This document shows positions 24,166-33,144 of a stretch of 64,000 nucleotides of DNA, in pieces. This DNA comes from Paractinoplanes ovalisporus. Lineage in GTDB: Bacteria; Actinomycetota; Actinomycetes; Mycobacteriales; Micromonosporaceae. The position numbers were made by a program, and so were the translations under genes. The stretch covers positions 124,001 to 188,000 of the forward strand of contig NZ_JAENHP010000015.1 of the NCBI RefSeq assembly GCF_016834655.1. Reading direction: 5' to 3'. The notes beneath the pieces were generated by a model that saw only the letters and a program-made list of their open reading frames with translations, did no database searches and was not told where the DNA came from. Position 1 is the stretch's first letter, and the number at the start of each line of letters is the position of its first letter.

Positions 24166-27100
24166 TCCTGGCCGCCCGGCGGGCCCGCGCCCAGTGGCCG
24201 TTGCTGAGCTCGCTGCTGGTGGTCCTGGTGATCGGCACGACCCTGCTCGGCACGAGCGCGCTGCTGATCACGCAGACCTCGCAGCGGGCGGTGGAGGTGT
24301 CGGCGACCCGGGCCGATCCGGACGACGTCACGGTCACCGCGTACGTGTCGGGGGTGGGCGCGGCCGACGCGCGGTCGGTCGCCGACGACACCAGGAGTGT
24401 GCTCACCTCGTCGGTCGCGCCGTTCACCGCGACGACCGTCACCCGCGCCTCGTCGGCGATGCGGCTGCTGCCGGTGGCCGACGACGCCGGGTCGGGCGTC
24501 AAGGGCGGCGGATATCTGGCCGGCATCGAGGACCTGCCGGCCCGGGCCGCCCTGGTGTCGGGGCGGTGGCCTCAGAAACCGCGAGAGGCCGCCGTCCTGC
24601 AGAGCACCGCCCGCCTCCTCGGGCTGAAAGTCGGTGATCCCGTACGGCTCGGGGCCGAGCTGGGCCGCGACCCGAGACCCCCGGTGACCGTCGTCGTCGC
24701 GGCGGTCGTCCGCCCGTTGCAGGACGCCGGCTGGGACCGCGATCCGCTGGGCGGCGCCGGCTACGACCCCGACCCGGCCGAGAGCACGTCGGCGCGGCAG
24801 ATCCACGCGTACGGACCGTTCCTGGTCGACCTCGACGAGCTGTTCGCCGGCGGGTCCGCGCTGAGCCGGCTCGAGGTCTCGGCCCGGCCCGACCTGTCCG
24901 CGCCGACCAGCCGTGGCCTGGACGAGCTGACCGCCTCGCTGCTGCGGGCCGACCGCCGGCTGGGCGGCACGCTCGGCGACCGCATCGAGATCGAGCGGGT
25001 CTCGTCGCCGCTGCCCCAGGTGCTGATCAATGCCCGCAACCAGCAGCAGCTCACCTCGGGGGCGGTTCTGGCGCTGGCGGTGATCGGGCTGCTCCTGACG
25101 GTGATCGCGCTCGCGCTGGCGGTGCGGCTGACGACCGGGGTGCGTACGGGGGAATCGGACCTTCTCGCCGCGATCGGCATCAGCCGCCGGCAGTTCACCG
25201 CGGTGGCGGCGGCCGAAGCGGGTGGCATCGCCGTGCTCGCCGTCGCCCTGGCCGTGCCCGGATCGTCGCTGCTCTACTCGGCCCTGACCCACCTGCCTCC
25301 GCTGGCCGGCGCCGGGCTCACCGCGGGCGTGACCGTGACCGCGGCTCAGCTGCTCGTGGTCGTCTGCGGCGCGGTGGGCCTGGCCGGGCTGCACATGCTG
25401 CTGGCGACCCGGCCCGCGACCGGCAGCGGGGACCGCCGTTCCCAGCGCGAACTGCTCGCCCGCTCCGGTCTCGACGTGCTGCTGCTGGGCCTGGCCGCGG
25501 TCGGCTGGTGGCAACTGCGGTCCCAGCCCGCCGCGGGCGGCTATCGGGCCGACGCCGTACGGGTTCTCGCGCCCGCGCTCATCCTGGCCGCCGGAGCCGC
25601 GGTGGCGTTGCGCATCCTGCCGCCCCTGTTGCGTCTCGCCGAGCGGCTGGCCGGGCGGGCGCGCGGGTTCACGCCGGCGCTCGCCGCCTCGGGGGCCGCC
25701 CGGCGCCCGCAGGCCCTGGCCGCCGGACTGCTGATCTGCCTGGGCTGTGCCGCCGCCACGTTCGGGACGGCGTTCGGCTCGACCTGGCAGACCTCCCAGC
25801 GCGACCAGGCCGACCTGTCCGTGGGCACCGACCTGGCCGTCTCGCTGGCCGCGGTGCCGGTGACCGGGCAGAGCGCGGTGGTGCGCGAGGCCACCGGCGG
25901 CACGGTCGGGCCGGTCGCCCGGCAGAACATCGTGGTCGGCCAGTGGCTCGGCGGCCCCGATTCGGTGCCCCGCCTGGTCGCCGTCGACACCCGCCACGCC
26001 GACGCCCTGCTGCGCGGCCGCATCGACGACGACCGGGACTGGGCCGAGGTGACCGGTCCGCTGCGGCCCTCGGCGCCGGTGACCGGGGTCGCGTTGCCCC
26101 GCAACGGATCGCTGACGCTGACCGGAACGGTCACCGGGAGCAAGCCGGTCACGGTCTCGCCGCAGCTGATCCTGGAGGACGCCACCGGGCTGCGGACGGC
26201 CTGCACCCCCGACCCGCTGCCGCTGGACGGCCGCCGGCACCCGATCGCCGGGTGCGCGCCGATCGCCGGGCTGCGGCTGGTCGGGGTCGCGCTGCCGATC
26301 CTCGGCGAGACGGGAGTTCAGCACGTGGCCGCCGTCGACGCGACCCTGACCCTGCCGGCCGCCGGAACGGACAGCGGCCCGGCCGGACCCGCGTGGTCGG
26401 TGCGGCCCGCCTCCACCGAGACCAGTCAGCTCAACGGCGAGAAGGTCAGTTTCGACGGTGTACGGCTTCGGCTCAGCGCCGCCGTGAGCTTCGCCGACCC
26501 CACGCCCGCCAGCCGCGTGCTGGTCGCCACGGCCTTCCCCGACCCGGGGCCGATCCCGGTTGTCGTCTCGTCCCGGTTCGCCGCGACCGTGGGCGCCCAC
26601 CGGGGTTCCGAGCTCACCTTCGCCGTCGACCAGACCGCCGTGGACGCCGTCGTGAGCGACATCGTGCCCCAGGTGCCGTCCGCCCCCGGGGCCGCCGCCG
26701 TGCTGGCCGACGTGGACTCGTTGACGCGGGTCATGGCCGTACGCGGGAACGTGAACTCGCCCGTGACCGACTGGTGGGTCGGGGATCCGGCGCGCGCCGA
26801 CGCCGCCGAGCGGGCCGGTGCGCTGCGTCTGGGGGCGGTGTCGACGCGTACGGGGGAAACCGACCGTCTGACCGGCAGCCCGTTGCGCGCCTCCTATCCG
26901 GCGGTTCTGCGCGTGCTGGTGGTGGCCGCGGTCGTGCTGCTGCTCGGCGGAGTGCTGCTGCACGTGGTCTGCGACGTGCAGGCGCGGGCGGTGGAGGTGG
27001 CCCGGCTGCGCGGGATCGGGGTGTCCCGCAACGGCATCCGGGCCGCGCTGATCGGTGAGCACGCCCTCGTGGTGCTGCCGCTGCTCGCGGCCGGGACCGG

Positions 27101-27314
27101 GGTCGGCGCGCTCGCCTCGTATCTGGTCGCGCCGCTGCTGATCCGCTCCGACACCGGCGCCGCCGCCGTTCCGGCCGCGGTCGCGCACTGGCCCTGGGGC
27201 GCCGAGGCGATCCTGTTGGCCGTGCTGGTCGGCGCCTGCGCGCTGGCCGTCGGGGCCGCGGTCTTCGTGCAGGCGAGCCGGGCCGACGCCGCCCATCTGC
27301 GGGTGGCGTCATGA
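24159..27314 (+). CDS. Large FtsX-like ABC permease 1
   Basis: 1051 residues from GTG 24159. An N-terminal membrane helix (LLSSLLVVLVIGTTLLGTSA) is followed by a large outer domain, a central group of helices (GAVLALAVIGLLLTVIALAL, VLLLGLAAVGWW), a second outer domain and a final group (VLVVAAVVLLLGGVLLHVVC, LVVLPLLAAGTGVGALASYL). This is the doubled FtsX layout common in actinobacterial MacB-like systems. It probably moves lipophilic or peptide cargo outward. It forms one operon with the two ATPases and the second permease, which it overlaps by four bases. Confidence 0.9.
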   Translation: MLILAARRARAQWPLLSSLLVVLVIGTTLLGTSALLITQTSQRAVEVSATRADPDDVTVTAYVSGVGAADARSVADDTRSVLTSSVAPFTATTVTRASSAMRLLPVADDAGSGVKGGGYLAGIEDLPARAALVSGRWPQKPREAAVLQSTARLLGLKVGDPVRLGAELGRDPRPPVTVVVAAVVRPLQDAGWDRDPLGGAGYDPDPAESTSARQIHAYGPFLVDLDELFAGGSALSRLEVSARPDLSAPTSRGLDELTASLLRADRRLGGTLGDRIEIERVSSPLPQVLINARNQQQLTSGAVLALAVIGLLLTVIALALAVRLTTGVRTGESDLLAAIGISRRQFTAVAAAEAGGIAVLAVALAVPGSSLLYSALTHLPPLAGAGLTAGVTVTAAQLLVVVCGAVGLAGLHMLLATRPATGSGDRRSQRELLARSGLDVLLLGLAAVGWWQLRSQPAAGGYRADAVRVLAPALILAAGAAVALRILPPLLRLAERLAGRARGFTPALAASGAARRPQALAAGLLICLGCAAATFGTAFGSTWQTSQRDQADLSVGTDLAVSLAAVPVTGQSAVVREATGGTVGPVARQNIVVGQWLGGPDSVPRLVAVDTRHADALLRGRIDDDRDWAEVTGPLRPSAPVTGVALPRNGSLTLTGTVTGSKPVTVSPQLILEDATGLRTACTPDPLPLDGRRHPIAGCAPIAGLRLVGVALPILGETGVQHVAAVDATLTLPAAGTDSGPAGPAWSVRPASTETSQLNGEKVSFDGVRLRLSAAVSFADPTPASRVLVATAFPDPGPIPVVVSSRFAATVGAHRGSELTFAVDQTAVDAVVSDIVPQVPSAPGAAAVLADVDSLTRVMAVRGNVNSPVTDWWVGDPARADAAERAGALRLGAVSTRTGETDRLTGSPLRASYPAVLRVLVVAAVVLLLGGVLLHVVCDVQARAVEVARLRGIGVSRNGIRAALIGEHALVVLPLLAAGTGVGALASYLVAPLLIRSDTGAAAVPAAVAHWPWGAEAILLAVLVGACALAVGAAVFVQASRADAAHLRVAS

Positions 27315-29992
27315 GGCTGCCGTTGCACTGGCCGAGCATCCGCGGCCGCGCCCGGGCCGACGCCGGGCCGCTGATGCTGGTCGCCCTGGTCGTCAGCGCC
27401 GTGGTCCTGCTGGCCGGCGCCACCCCGCCGCTGGTCCGATCCACATCGGACGACGCCACCCGGGAGGCGGTGCGCAACGCTTCGGACGACGCCGCCGTAC
27501 GGGTCGAGGCCGACTGGCCGGACGACTACGGACCCACCGGCGGCCGGATGCGCGCCCCGAAGCTCGCGGAGGACGTGGCCGCTCTCGGCTCCCTGGCCGA
27601 GGGCGACCTCGACCCCGGGCTGCGTTCCGCCCTGCTGCCACCGGTCTCCACGGTCTCCAGCATCTCGCTGATGGTCACCGACGGCAGTGTCCAGCGCCGG
27701 CTCCAGCTCGAATATCTGCTCACCACCAAGGGCACGCCCGCCGTCACCTGGGTCGCGGGCCGGGAGCCGCAGGCCGCGACCGACGACGAGTTCCTCGAGG
27801 TCCCGCTCAACGGCCGCCCCTGGCCGGTGCAGGTCGGGCTGTCCGAGCCGGAGGCGGCCGCCCTCGGCGTGGGTCCGGGCGACCGGATCCCGGTGCAGGA
27901 CGAGCGCCGCAACCCGTACGACGTGCGGGTCAGCGGAGTCTTCCGGCCGGTCGACGCCGGCGATCCGGCCTGGCGGCTCGCGCCGTGGGTGCTGAACCCG
28001 GCCGCCAACCGCGACGGTTTCGGCAGCACCCGGTTCGGCGGCCTGCTCTCGCCGGAGTCGCTGCCCGACGCCCGCCTGGCCTTCCGCTCCGACCAGCTGC
28101 GCCGTGCGGTCCGCTTCGACGCCGACCCGGAAACCCTGACCTGGCAGTCCGCGCAGGCCCTGGCGGCCGAGGTGGCCACGCTGAAGGCGGGATCGGCGGT
28201 CTCGGCCGCCCGCGACACGTCGCTGAAGTGGGCCACCCAGCTCGACAGCGTGCTGCGCGACCTGCGCGACCAGATCGCCACCGCCACCGCCCAGGCGTCC
28301 GTGCTGCTCATCGGGGTGCTGGCGGTCGCCCTGCTCGTGGTCGCGCTGGCCGCCGAGCTGCTGACCCGCCGCCGCGCGGCCGCCCTGACCACCGCCCGGC
28401 AGCGTGGCGCCTCGCTGCCCGCGCTCGCCGCCGAGCTGGTCGTCGAATCGCTCGCGGTCACCGTGCCGGCCGCCCTGCTCGGGCTGGGGCTGACCGTGCT
28501 GCTGGTGGGCAGCGCCGCGCTGACCTGGGCGGTGCCGTTCGTGCTGGTCGCGCTCTGCGCCGGGCCCGTCTTCGGCACGCTGGCGGCGGCCCGGGCCACC
28601 CGTGACCGCCGTACGCCCGCGAACCGCAGCGCCCGCCGGTGGGCCCGCCGCACCGAGGTGATCCGGCGCTTCGCCCTCGACGCGGCCGTGGTCGCGCTGG
28701 CCCTGGCCGCGCTCGTCGCGTTGAACCAGCGCGGTGTCGAGGCCGACCTGCCCGCCGCCGCCCCCGCCCTGTGCGCCGTGGCCGTCGCGCTGATGCTCGC
28801 GCGTCTGCTGCCGCCCGGCACCCGGCTCGTGCTGCGGCTCGCCCTGCGCTCCCGTTCGCCGCTGGCCCTGTTCGGAGCAGCCCGCGCGGCTGCCACGGCC
28901 TCGCGGGTGCTGCCCGTGCTCGCCCTGACCACCGCGATCGCCCTCGGATCCTTCGCGACCACCCTCTATGCCACCACGCAGCAGGGCCTGGCCGAGGGCG
29001 CCTGGCAGACGACCGGAGCGGACGTACGCCTGAACGTGAGCTCGGAGGCCGCGAGCTCCACGCCCGAGGTGGCGAAGAAGATCGCGGCCGCCCCCGGTGT
29101 GCGGCATGCGGTCGCGGCTCAGGTGACCGAGAACGCCCGCTTCATCGGCGACGACACCACGGTCACGGCCCGCCTGATCGTCGTCGACACGGCGGCCTTC
29201 CGGGCGCTGCTGGCCGACACTCCGCTGCCGGGCCTGCCTCCGATCCCTTCGGGCTCCGGGGACCTGGTTCCGGCCCTGGTTCGTACGGGGGATGGAAGCC
29301 TCACCCCCGGCATGGCGTTCCGCCTGCCCCGCCCGGCCTACAAGGCGATCAACATGACCGCGGCCGGCGCCGCTCCCGCCCTGGGCGCCGGCGACGACGT
29401 CGTGGTGGTCGACGCCGCGGCCGCCACCGCCGCGGGCATGGTCTTCGAGCCCAACACCGTCTGGGCCACCGGCCCCGGCGCCGCGCAGGCCGCCAGGTCG
29501 TCCGGGGCCCAGGTCACCGCCCGCACCGACCTGCTGGCCGAACGCCGGGAGGCCCCCTTGAGCTCCGGCCTGCTGCGGCTCAGCCTGGTGGCCGCCGCGA
29601 TCCTGCTCGTCCTGGGCCTGCTGGGTTTCGCGCTGGCCGCCACGGCCAGCGCCCCGCAGCGCTGGGAAACCCTGGCCCGCTTGCGAACCCTGGGCCTGCG
29701 CCGGCGCGACACCCGCCGCGTGGCCGTGGGCGAGCTGCTGCCGGCCGCGGTGCTGGCGGCGTTGTGCGGCCCGGCGCTGGGCGCCCTGCTCGGCTGGCTC
29801 ACGCTGGGCCCGCTGGCGCTGCGGCGGCTGACCGGCCAGGCCGTCGACCCCGCCACGGTGACGCCGTGGTGGACGATCGAGGCGGTCACCGTGGTCGCGC
29901 TGGCCGTCACCGTGGTCACGGTCGTGGCGGCCGAGTCGGCCGTCCGCCGGCGCCGCCGCCTGAGCGAGATCCTCCGGGTCGGCGGTCAGTGA
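27311..29992 (+). CDS. Large FtsX-like ABC permease 2
   Basis: 893 residues from ATG 27311. The layout is the same as the upstream permease: an N-terminal helix (PLMLVALVVSAVVLLAGATP), an outer domain, a helix cluster (SVLLIGVLAVALLVVALAAE, ESLAVTVPAALLGLGLTVLL), a second outer domain, and a C-terminal FtsX block (LSLVAAAILLVLGLLGFALA, VVALAVTVVTVVAAESAVRR). It is the last gene of the ABC operon and most likely pairs with permease 1 as a heterodimer. Like permease 1, it contains TACGGGGGA motifs. Confidence 0.9.
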   Translation: MRLPLHWPSIRGRARADAGPLMLVALVVSAVVLLAGATPPLVRSTSDDATREAVRNASDDAAVRVEADWPDDYGPTGGRMRAPKLAEDVAALGSLAEGDLDPGLRSALLPPVSTVSSISLMVTDGSVQRRLQLEYLLTTKGTPAVTWVAGREPQAATDDEFLEVPLNGRPWPVQVGLSEPEAAALGVGPGDRIPVQDERRNPYDVRVSGVFRPVDAGDPAWRLAPWVLNPAANRDGFGSTRFGGLLSPESLPDARLAFRSDQLRRAVRFDADPETLTWQSAQALAAEVATLKAGSAVSAARDTSLKWATQLDSVLRDLRDQIATATAQASVLLIGVLAVALLVVALAAELLTRRRAAALTTARQRGASLPALAAELVVESLAVTVPAALLGLGLTVLLVGSAALTWAVPFVLVALCAGPVFGTLAAARATRDRRTPANRSARRWARRTEVIRRFALDAAVVALALAALVALNQRGVEADLPAAAPALCAVAVALMLARLLPPGTRLVLRLALRSRSPLALFGAARAAATASRVLPVLALTTAIALGSFATTLYATTQQGLAEGAWQTTGADVRLNVSSEAASSTPEVAKKIAAAPGVRHAVAAQVTENARFIGDDTTVTARLIVVDTAAFRALLADTPLPGLPPIPSGSGDLVPALVRTGDGSLTPGMAFRLPRPAYKAINMTAAGAAPALGAGDDVVVVDAAAATAAGMVFEPNTVWATGPGAAQAARSSGAQVTARTDLLAERREAPLSSGLLRLSLVAAAILLVLGLLGFALAATASAPQRWETLARLRTLGLRRRDTRRVAVGELLPAAVLAALCGPALGALLGWLTLGPLALRRLTGQAVDPATVTPWWTIEAVTVVALAVTVVTVVAAESAVRRRRRLSEILRVGGQ

Positions 29993-30041
29993 CGACCGTA
30001 GTGGTCGTGATCTATGGTCGATCCATTGAGGAGGGTGGTCG

Positions 30042-30818
30042 ATGAACGCCGATGTGCCGCACACCGCTCGGATCTGGAACTACTGGCTCGGCGGCAAGGA
30101 CAACTTCGCCGCTGATCGGGCCGTGGGCGACCAGGTGCGTCAGTTCCTGCCCGACATCGTCGCCTCCGCGCGGGCCGATCGGGCGTTCCTCCAACGCGCC
30201 GTGCGGCATCTGACCGCCGACGCCGGCATCCGGCAGTTCCTCGACATCGGCTCGGGCCTGCCCACCGCCGACAACACCCACGAGGTCGCGCAGTCCATCG
30301 CGCCGGCGACCCGGGTCGTGTACGCCGACAACGACCCGCTGGTGCTGGCGCACGCGCGGGCCCTGCTGCAGGGCAGCCCCGAGGGCGTCACCGACTACAT
30401 CGACGCCGACGCGCGCGACACCACCACGATCCTCACCGAGGCGCGGCGCACGCTCGACTTCGACCAGCCGGTCGCGGTGCTGCTGCTCGGGGTTCTCAAC
30501 TTCATCTCCGACGACCAGGAGGCGTACGGAATCGTCTCCCGCCTGATGGCCGCCGTGCCCGCCGGCAGCTATCTGGCCGTCGCGCACCCGACGCTCGAGG
30601 TGAAACCCGAGGAGTCGGCGGCGGCCGCGAAACAGTGGAACGCCACCGCCACACCCCCGATCACGTTGCGCTACAAGGCTCAGATGCTGCGCTGGTTCGA
30701 CGGCCTCGACCTGCTCGAACCGGGCGTGGTCACCTGCACCCGCTGGCGCCCCGAACCGGGCGACCCGGCCGCCGACACCGACGTCTACCAGTTCGGCGGC
30801 CTGGCCCGGAAACCCTAG
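30042..30818 (+). CDS. SAM-dependent methyltransferase, DUF574 family
   Basis: 258 residues. The family signature is plain: PHTARIWNYWLGGKDNFAAD at the start, RQFLDIGSGLPTADNTHEVA as the SAM-binding region, and VVYADNDPLVLAHARALL after it. This actinobacteria-specific methyltransferase family is expanded in Streptomyces and relatives; substrates are mostly unknown. A good ribosome binding site (GAGGAGGGTGG) precedes ATG 30042. Its TAG stop shares the palindrome CTAG with the stop of the convergent gene, so both frames end on the same four bases. Confidence 0.93.
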   Translation: MNADVPHTARIWNYWLGGKDNFAADRAVGDQVRQFLPDIVASARADRAFLQRAVRHLTADAGIRQFLDIGSGLPTADNTHEVAQSIAPATRVVYADNDPLVLAHARALLQGSPEGVTDYIDADARDTTTILTEARRTLDFDQPVAVLLLGVLNFISDDQEAYGIVSRLMAAVPAGSYLAVAHPTLEVKPEESAAAAKQWNATATPPITLRYKAQMLRWFDGLDLLEPGVVTCTRWRPEPGDPAADTDVYQFGGLARKP

Positions 30819-31054
30819 AGCAACCTCTCGTCACGGATCTGGGCCAGCACCGCCAGCGCCATCTGGCTTCCCCAGTCACCGCGTACGTAGTCGCGGAGCA
30901 CAGCGTCGACGCTGACGCCCAGCCGTTCCGCGATGTCGGCCAGTCGCTCGCGCACCTCGTCCTCGACGGCACACCGCTCGACCTCCACCCCGTGGCGGCG
31001 TGTGGTCGAGACGAACTCGTCGACCAGACCGTCAATGCTGACAACAACCGCCAT
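30815..31054 (-). CDS. Small hypothetical protein with helical C-terminal domain
   Basis: 79 residues from ATG 31054, with a good ribosome binding site (GGGGGAGACAC). After a beta-like start (MAVVVSIDGLVDEFV) the rest is charged and helical (VEDEVRERLADIAERLGVSV) with DAVLRDYVRGDWGSQMALAV, which could hold a ribbon-helix-helix or small HTH unit. I do not recognise a family. The frame's stop (TAG at 30817-30815) overlaps that of the convergent methyltransferase. The strong start signal and clean boundaries make a real gene likely. Confidence 0.7.
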   Translation of the reverse strand: MAVVVSIDGLVDEFVSTTRRHGVEVERCAVEDEVRERLADIAERLGVSVDAVLRDYVRGDWGSQMALAVLAQIRDERLL

Positions 31055-31216
31055 CTGTGTCTCCCCCGTTGCCGACGTCACGAACGATGATCGAAAGTGT
31101 GAGCGCAGACGGCGCGGAACGGGCGGCGACGCGACTTCAAGATCGGTTTCTCCACCGCAGGGGGTCGGCCACCCGGCCATCCGCCGCCACCCGGACGGAT
31201 CACTACCGTTGTAGGC

Positions 31217-31819
31217 ATGCTCTCCGAGGCCGAAATGCGCCGTGGCGTCGACGAACTCGCCCGGCGCGAGCCGCGCTTCGCCGCCATCGGTCAGCCGCTG
31301 ATGTGGGCGCGCCCGCCCGGGTTCGCCTCGCTCGTGCACATCATGCTGGAGCAGCAGGTGTCGCTCGCCTCGGCCCGCGCCGCCTTCGACCGGGTCCGCG
31401 CGCTGGCCGACCCGCTGACCGCCGAGAACCTGCTGGCCCTGGACGACCAGCAGCTGCGCGCGGCCGGGTTCAGCCGGCAGAAGGCGCGCTACGCCCGGGC
31501 CCTGGCCACCGCCATCGTCGACGGTTCGCTGCGGCTCGACGCGCTGGCCGGCCTGGACGACGACGCAGTCGACCGGCAGCTGCAGGCGGTGCCCGGCATC
31601 GGCCCGTGGACGTCGGCCATCTATCGGCTGTCGGCCCTCGGCCGCCCCGACGCGTGGCCGGCCGGTGACCTCGCCGTCCGGGCCGCCATCGCCGAGCTGT
31701 GGCAGCTGGAGGCCCTGCCGTCGACGGCCGAGACGATGCTGCGGGCCGAACCCTGGCGGCCGTGGCGGGCGATCGCCGCAAGACTGCTCTGGAAGCACTA
31801 CCTCGGGGCCGCCCCGTAG
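31217..31819 (+). CDS. DNA-3-methyladenine glycosylase (HhH-GPD)
   Basis: 200 residues. The HhH-GPD fold is visible: SLVHIMLEQQVSLASARAAF, a helix-hairpin-helix with VPGIGPWTSAIYRL, and the catalytic Asp in WPAGDLAVRAAI. It removes alkylated purines from DNA at the start of base-excision repair, like the C-terminal domain of AlkA. It lacks an N-terminal AlkA or Ada domain, so it is the short form. A flavin-barrel gene follows after nine bases on the same strand and may be cotranscribed. Confidence 0.9.
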   Translation: MLSEAEMRRGVDELARREPRFAAIGQPLMWARPPGFASLVHIMLEQQVSLASARAAFDRVRALADPLTAENLLALDDQQLRAAGFSRQKARYARALATAIVDGSLRLDALAGLDDDAVDRQLQAVPGIGPWTSAIYRLSALGRPDAWPAGDLAVRAAIAELWQLEALPSTAETMLRAEPWRPWRAIAARLLWKHYLGAAP

Positions 31820-31828
31820 GCTTCCGGC

Positions 31829-32236
31829 ATGTCTACCGAACCCCTGTCGGAGCAGGTCGTCGCCCTGCTCCGGCTCCCGAACCCGGCCGTCATGGCCACC
31901 GTCGCCGCCGACGGGCGGCCCGTCACCGTGGCCACCTGGTATCTGTACGAGGACGACGGGCGCATCCTGCTCAACCTCGACGGCCGCCGGGCCCGCCTCA
32001 AGCACCTGCGGAAGGACCCGCGCGTCTCACTGACCGTGCTGGCCGGCGACAACTGGTACACCCACGTGAGCCTGCAGGGCCGCATCGACAAGCTGACCGA
32101 CGACGAGGACCTGGCCGACATCGACGCGCTGTCGCGGGCCTACACCGGCAACCCGTATCCCAACCGCGACTACCCCCGGGTCAGCGGCCGCCTGGTGGTC
32201 GAGCGCTGGCACGTCTGGGGCGACCTGTCGGACTGA
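31829..32236 (+). CDS. PPOX/F420-dependent flavin-split-barrel protein
   Basis: 135 residues. The split-barrel start VVALLRLPNPAVMATVAADG, then RPVTVATWYLYEDDGRILLN and RARLKHLRKDPRVSLTVLAG, is characteristic of the actinobacterial PPOX-class F420-dependent proteins. These bind coenzyme F420 (or FMN) and reduce or oxidise small molecules. It begins nine bases after the glycosylase stop. The physiological substrate is unknown. Confidence 0.9.
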   Translation: MSTEPLSEQVVALLRLPNPAVMATVAADGRPVTVATWYLYEDDGRILLNLDGRRARLKHLRKDPRVSLTVLAGDNWYTHVSLQGRIDKLTDDEDLADIDALSRAYTGNPYPNRDYPRVSGRLVVERWHVWGDLSD

Positions 32237-32272
32237 CCCGCCCGCCCTCGATCGGCGGTCGCGCCTCGGCCG

Positions 32273-32575
32273 TCAGTTCGCGCCCATCCTGATCAGGGCA
32301 TTGCCGCCCAGCATCAGCAGGTCCGCGCCGGCCACCAGGGCCATGCTCAGGTGCAGCCGGCGCGAGGCCGTCTCGGGGTTGGCGTCGACCATTCCCCGTA
32401 CGGCGAACACGGCCGCGGCCCCGACGAGCGGAATCCCGCCGATCAGCAGCCACCCCACCGACGACGGGGTGTGCCCACCGCTGACCAGCAGCGCGAGCAT
32501 GACGGTGGGCACGATGCCGAACACCACCAGCGCGATCCCGCCGTACCACCGCAGCGCCGTCATCGTCTCCGCCAT
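32273..32575 (-). CDS. Small integral membrane protein
   Basis: 100 residues, with three likely membrane segments: WYGGIALVVFGIVPTVMLAL, SVGWLLIGGIPLVGAAAVFA and LHLSMALVAGADLLMLGGNA. No known family is evident. It is convergent with the F420-type gene, 37 bases apart. Composition and codon use match neighbouring genes, so I take it as real. Function unknown. Confidence 0.7.
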   Translation of the reverse strand: MAETMTALRWYGGIALVVFGIVPTVMLALLVSGGHTPSSVGWLLIGGIPLVGAAAVFAVRGMVDANPETASRRLHLSMALVAGADLLMLGGNALIRMGAN

Positions 32576-32687
32576 CCTCCCGCCGTCCGGCTCCCGAGGA
32601 TAACGACGCGGTTTTGCCCCGGTTCAGCCGGTGGGCAGGTCGGGGGCCGGCAGTTTGCGCCGCTGTCGAAGTGAGGCCTACTGGGCT

Positions 32688-32975
32688 GGTCGGTCGTGGT
32701 GCTGATCGCGTTGGTCGTGGCGTCGCGGCGCTCCGGTCGTACGGGGTGCGGGAACTTGTTCTTGAATCGGGGCGCCGGGTCGAGCTCGGTCTCCTGGCCG
32801 TGGCGTCGATCGTGGCGTTCGTGGTGCCGGTGACCGGGCAGATCACGCTGCTGCTGGGCTTCGCCCTGCTCGGCTTCTTCGCGTTCTCCCTGTGGCGCGT
32901 CTCGCGGTCCGAGGCGTCGGAGCCCGAGTTGGTGGGCCCGGCGGCGCGCATCCGCCGGCTTCCCAGACCCGGCCG
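32688..32975 (+). pseudogene. Remnant of a cation-exchanger-like membrane protein
   Basis: The first piece reads VVLIALVVASRRSGRTG. After a frame change near 32745 a second piece reads RELVLESGRRVELGLLAVAS, IVAFVVPVTGQITLLLGFAL and FFAFSLWRVSRSEASEPELV. Together these resemble the middle of actinobacterial sodium/calcium exchanger-like membrane proteins. No start codon, N-terminal half or conserved exchanger alpha-repeat remains. This is a truncated and frameshifted relic; the family call is tentative. Confidence 0.45.
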
Positions 32976-33076
32976 AAGGCGATGTCCTGCCAGGTCATCC
33001 CCCTGCTCCGGGCAACCTTCAGCAGGGCCAGTTCGGTGGAGTCGAGGTCGCCCTCTCACCTTCCACCATTATCTCA
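32930..33076 (-). pseudogene. Frameshifted remnant of an HTH protein
   Basis: On the minus strand DLDSTELALLKVARSRGMTW followed by QDIAFG reads without interruption. The frame then breaks: adding one base after TTCGGCC restores LGLGSRR. The segment matches the widespread actinobacterial helix-turn-helix unit in which MTWQDIAFGLGLGSRQAA is expected. The rest of the gene is absent. It ends tail to tail with the cation-exchanger remnant, so two relics meet here. Confidence 0.55.
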
Positions 33077-33144
33077 TGACCCCGATTCTTGACTACCGCC
33101 GGTAGTGGCTTGTCGCCGATCCGGTAGTCGCTACGGTGCCCGGC

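Noticed and set aside
23469..30064. Two minus-strand frames of more than 1000 codons opposite the ABC operon
   Set aside because: Both mirror the ATPase and permease genes, which have full motif support and four-base overlaps. The mirrored products are low-complexity Gly/Arg/Gln sequences.
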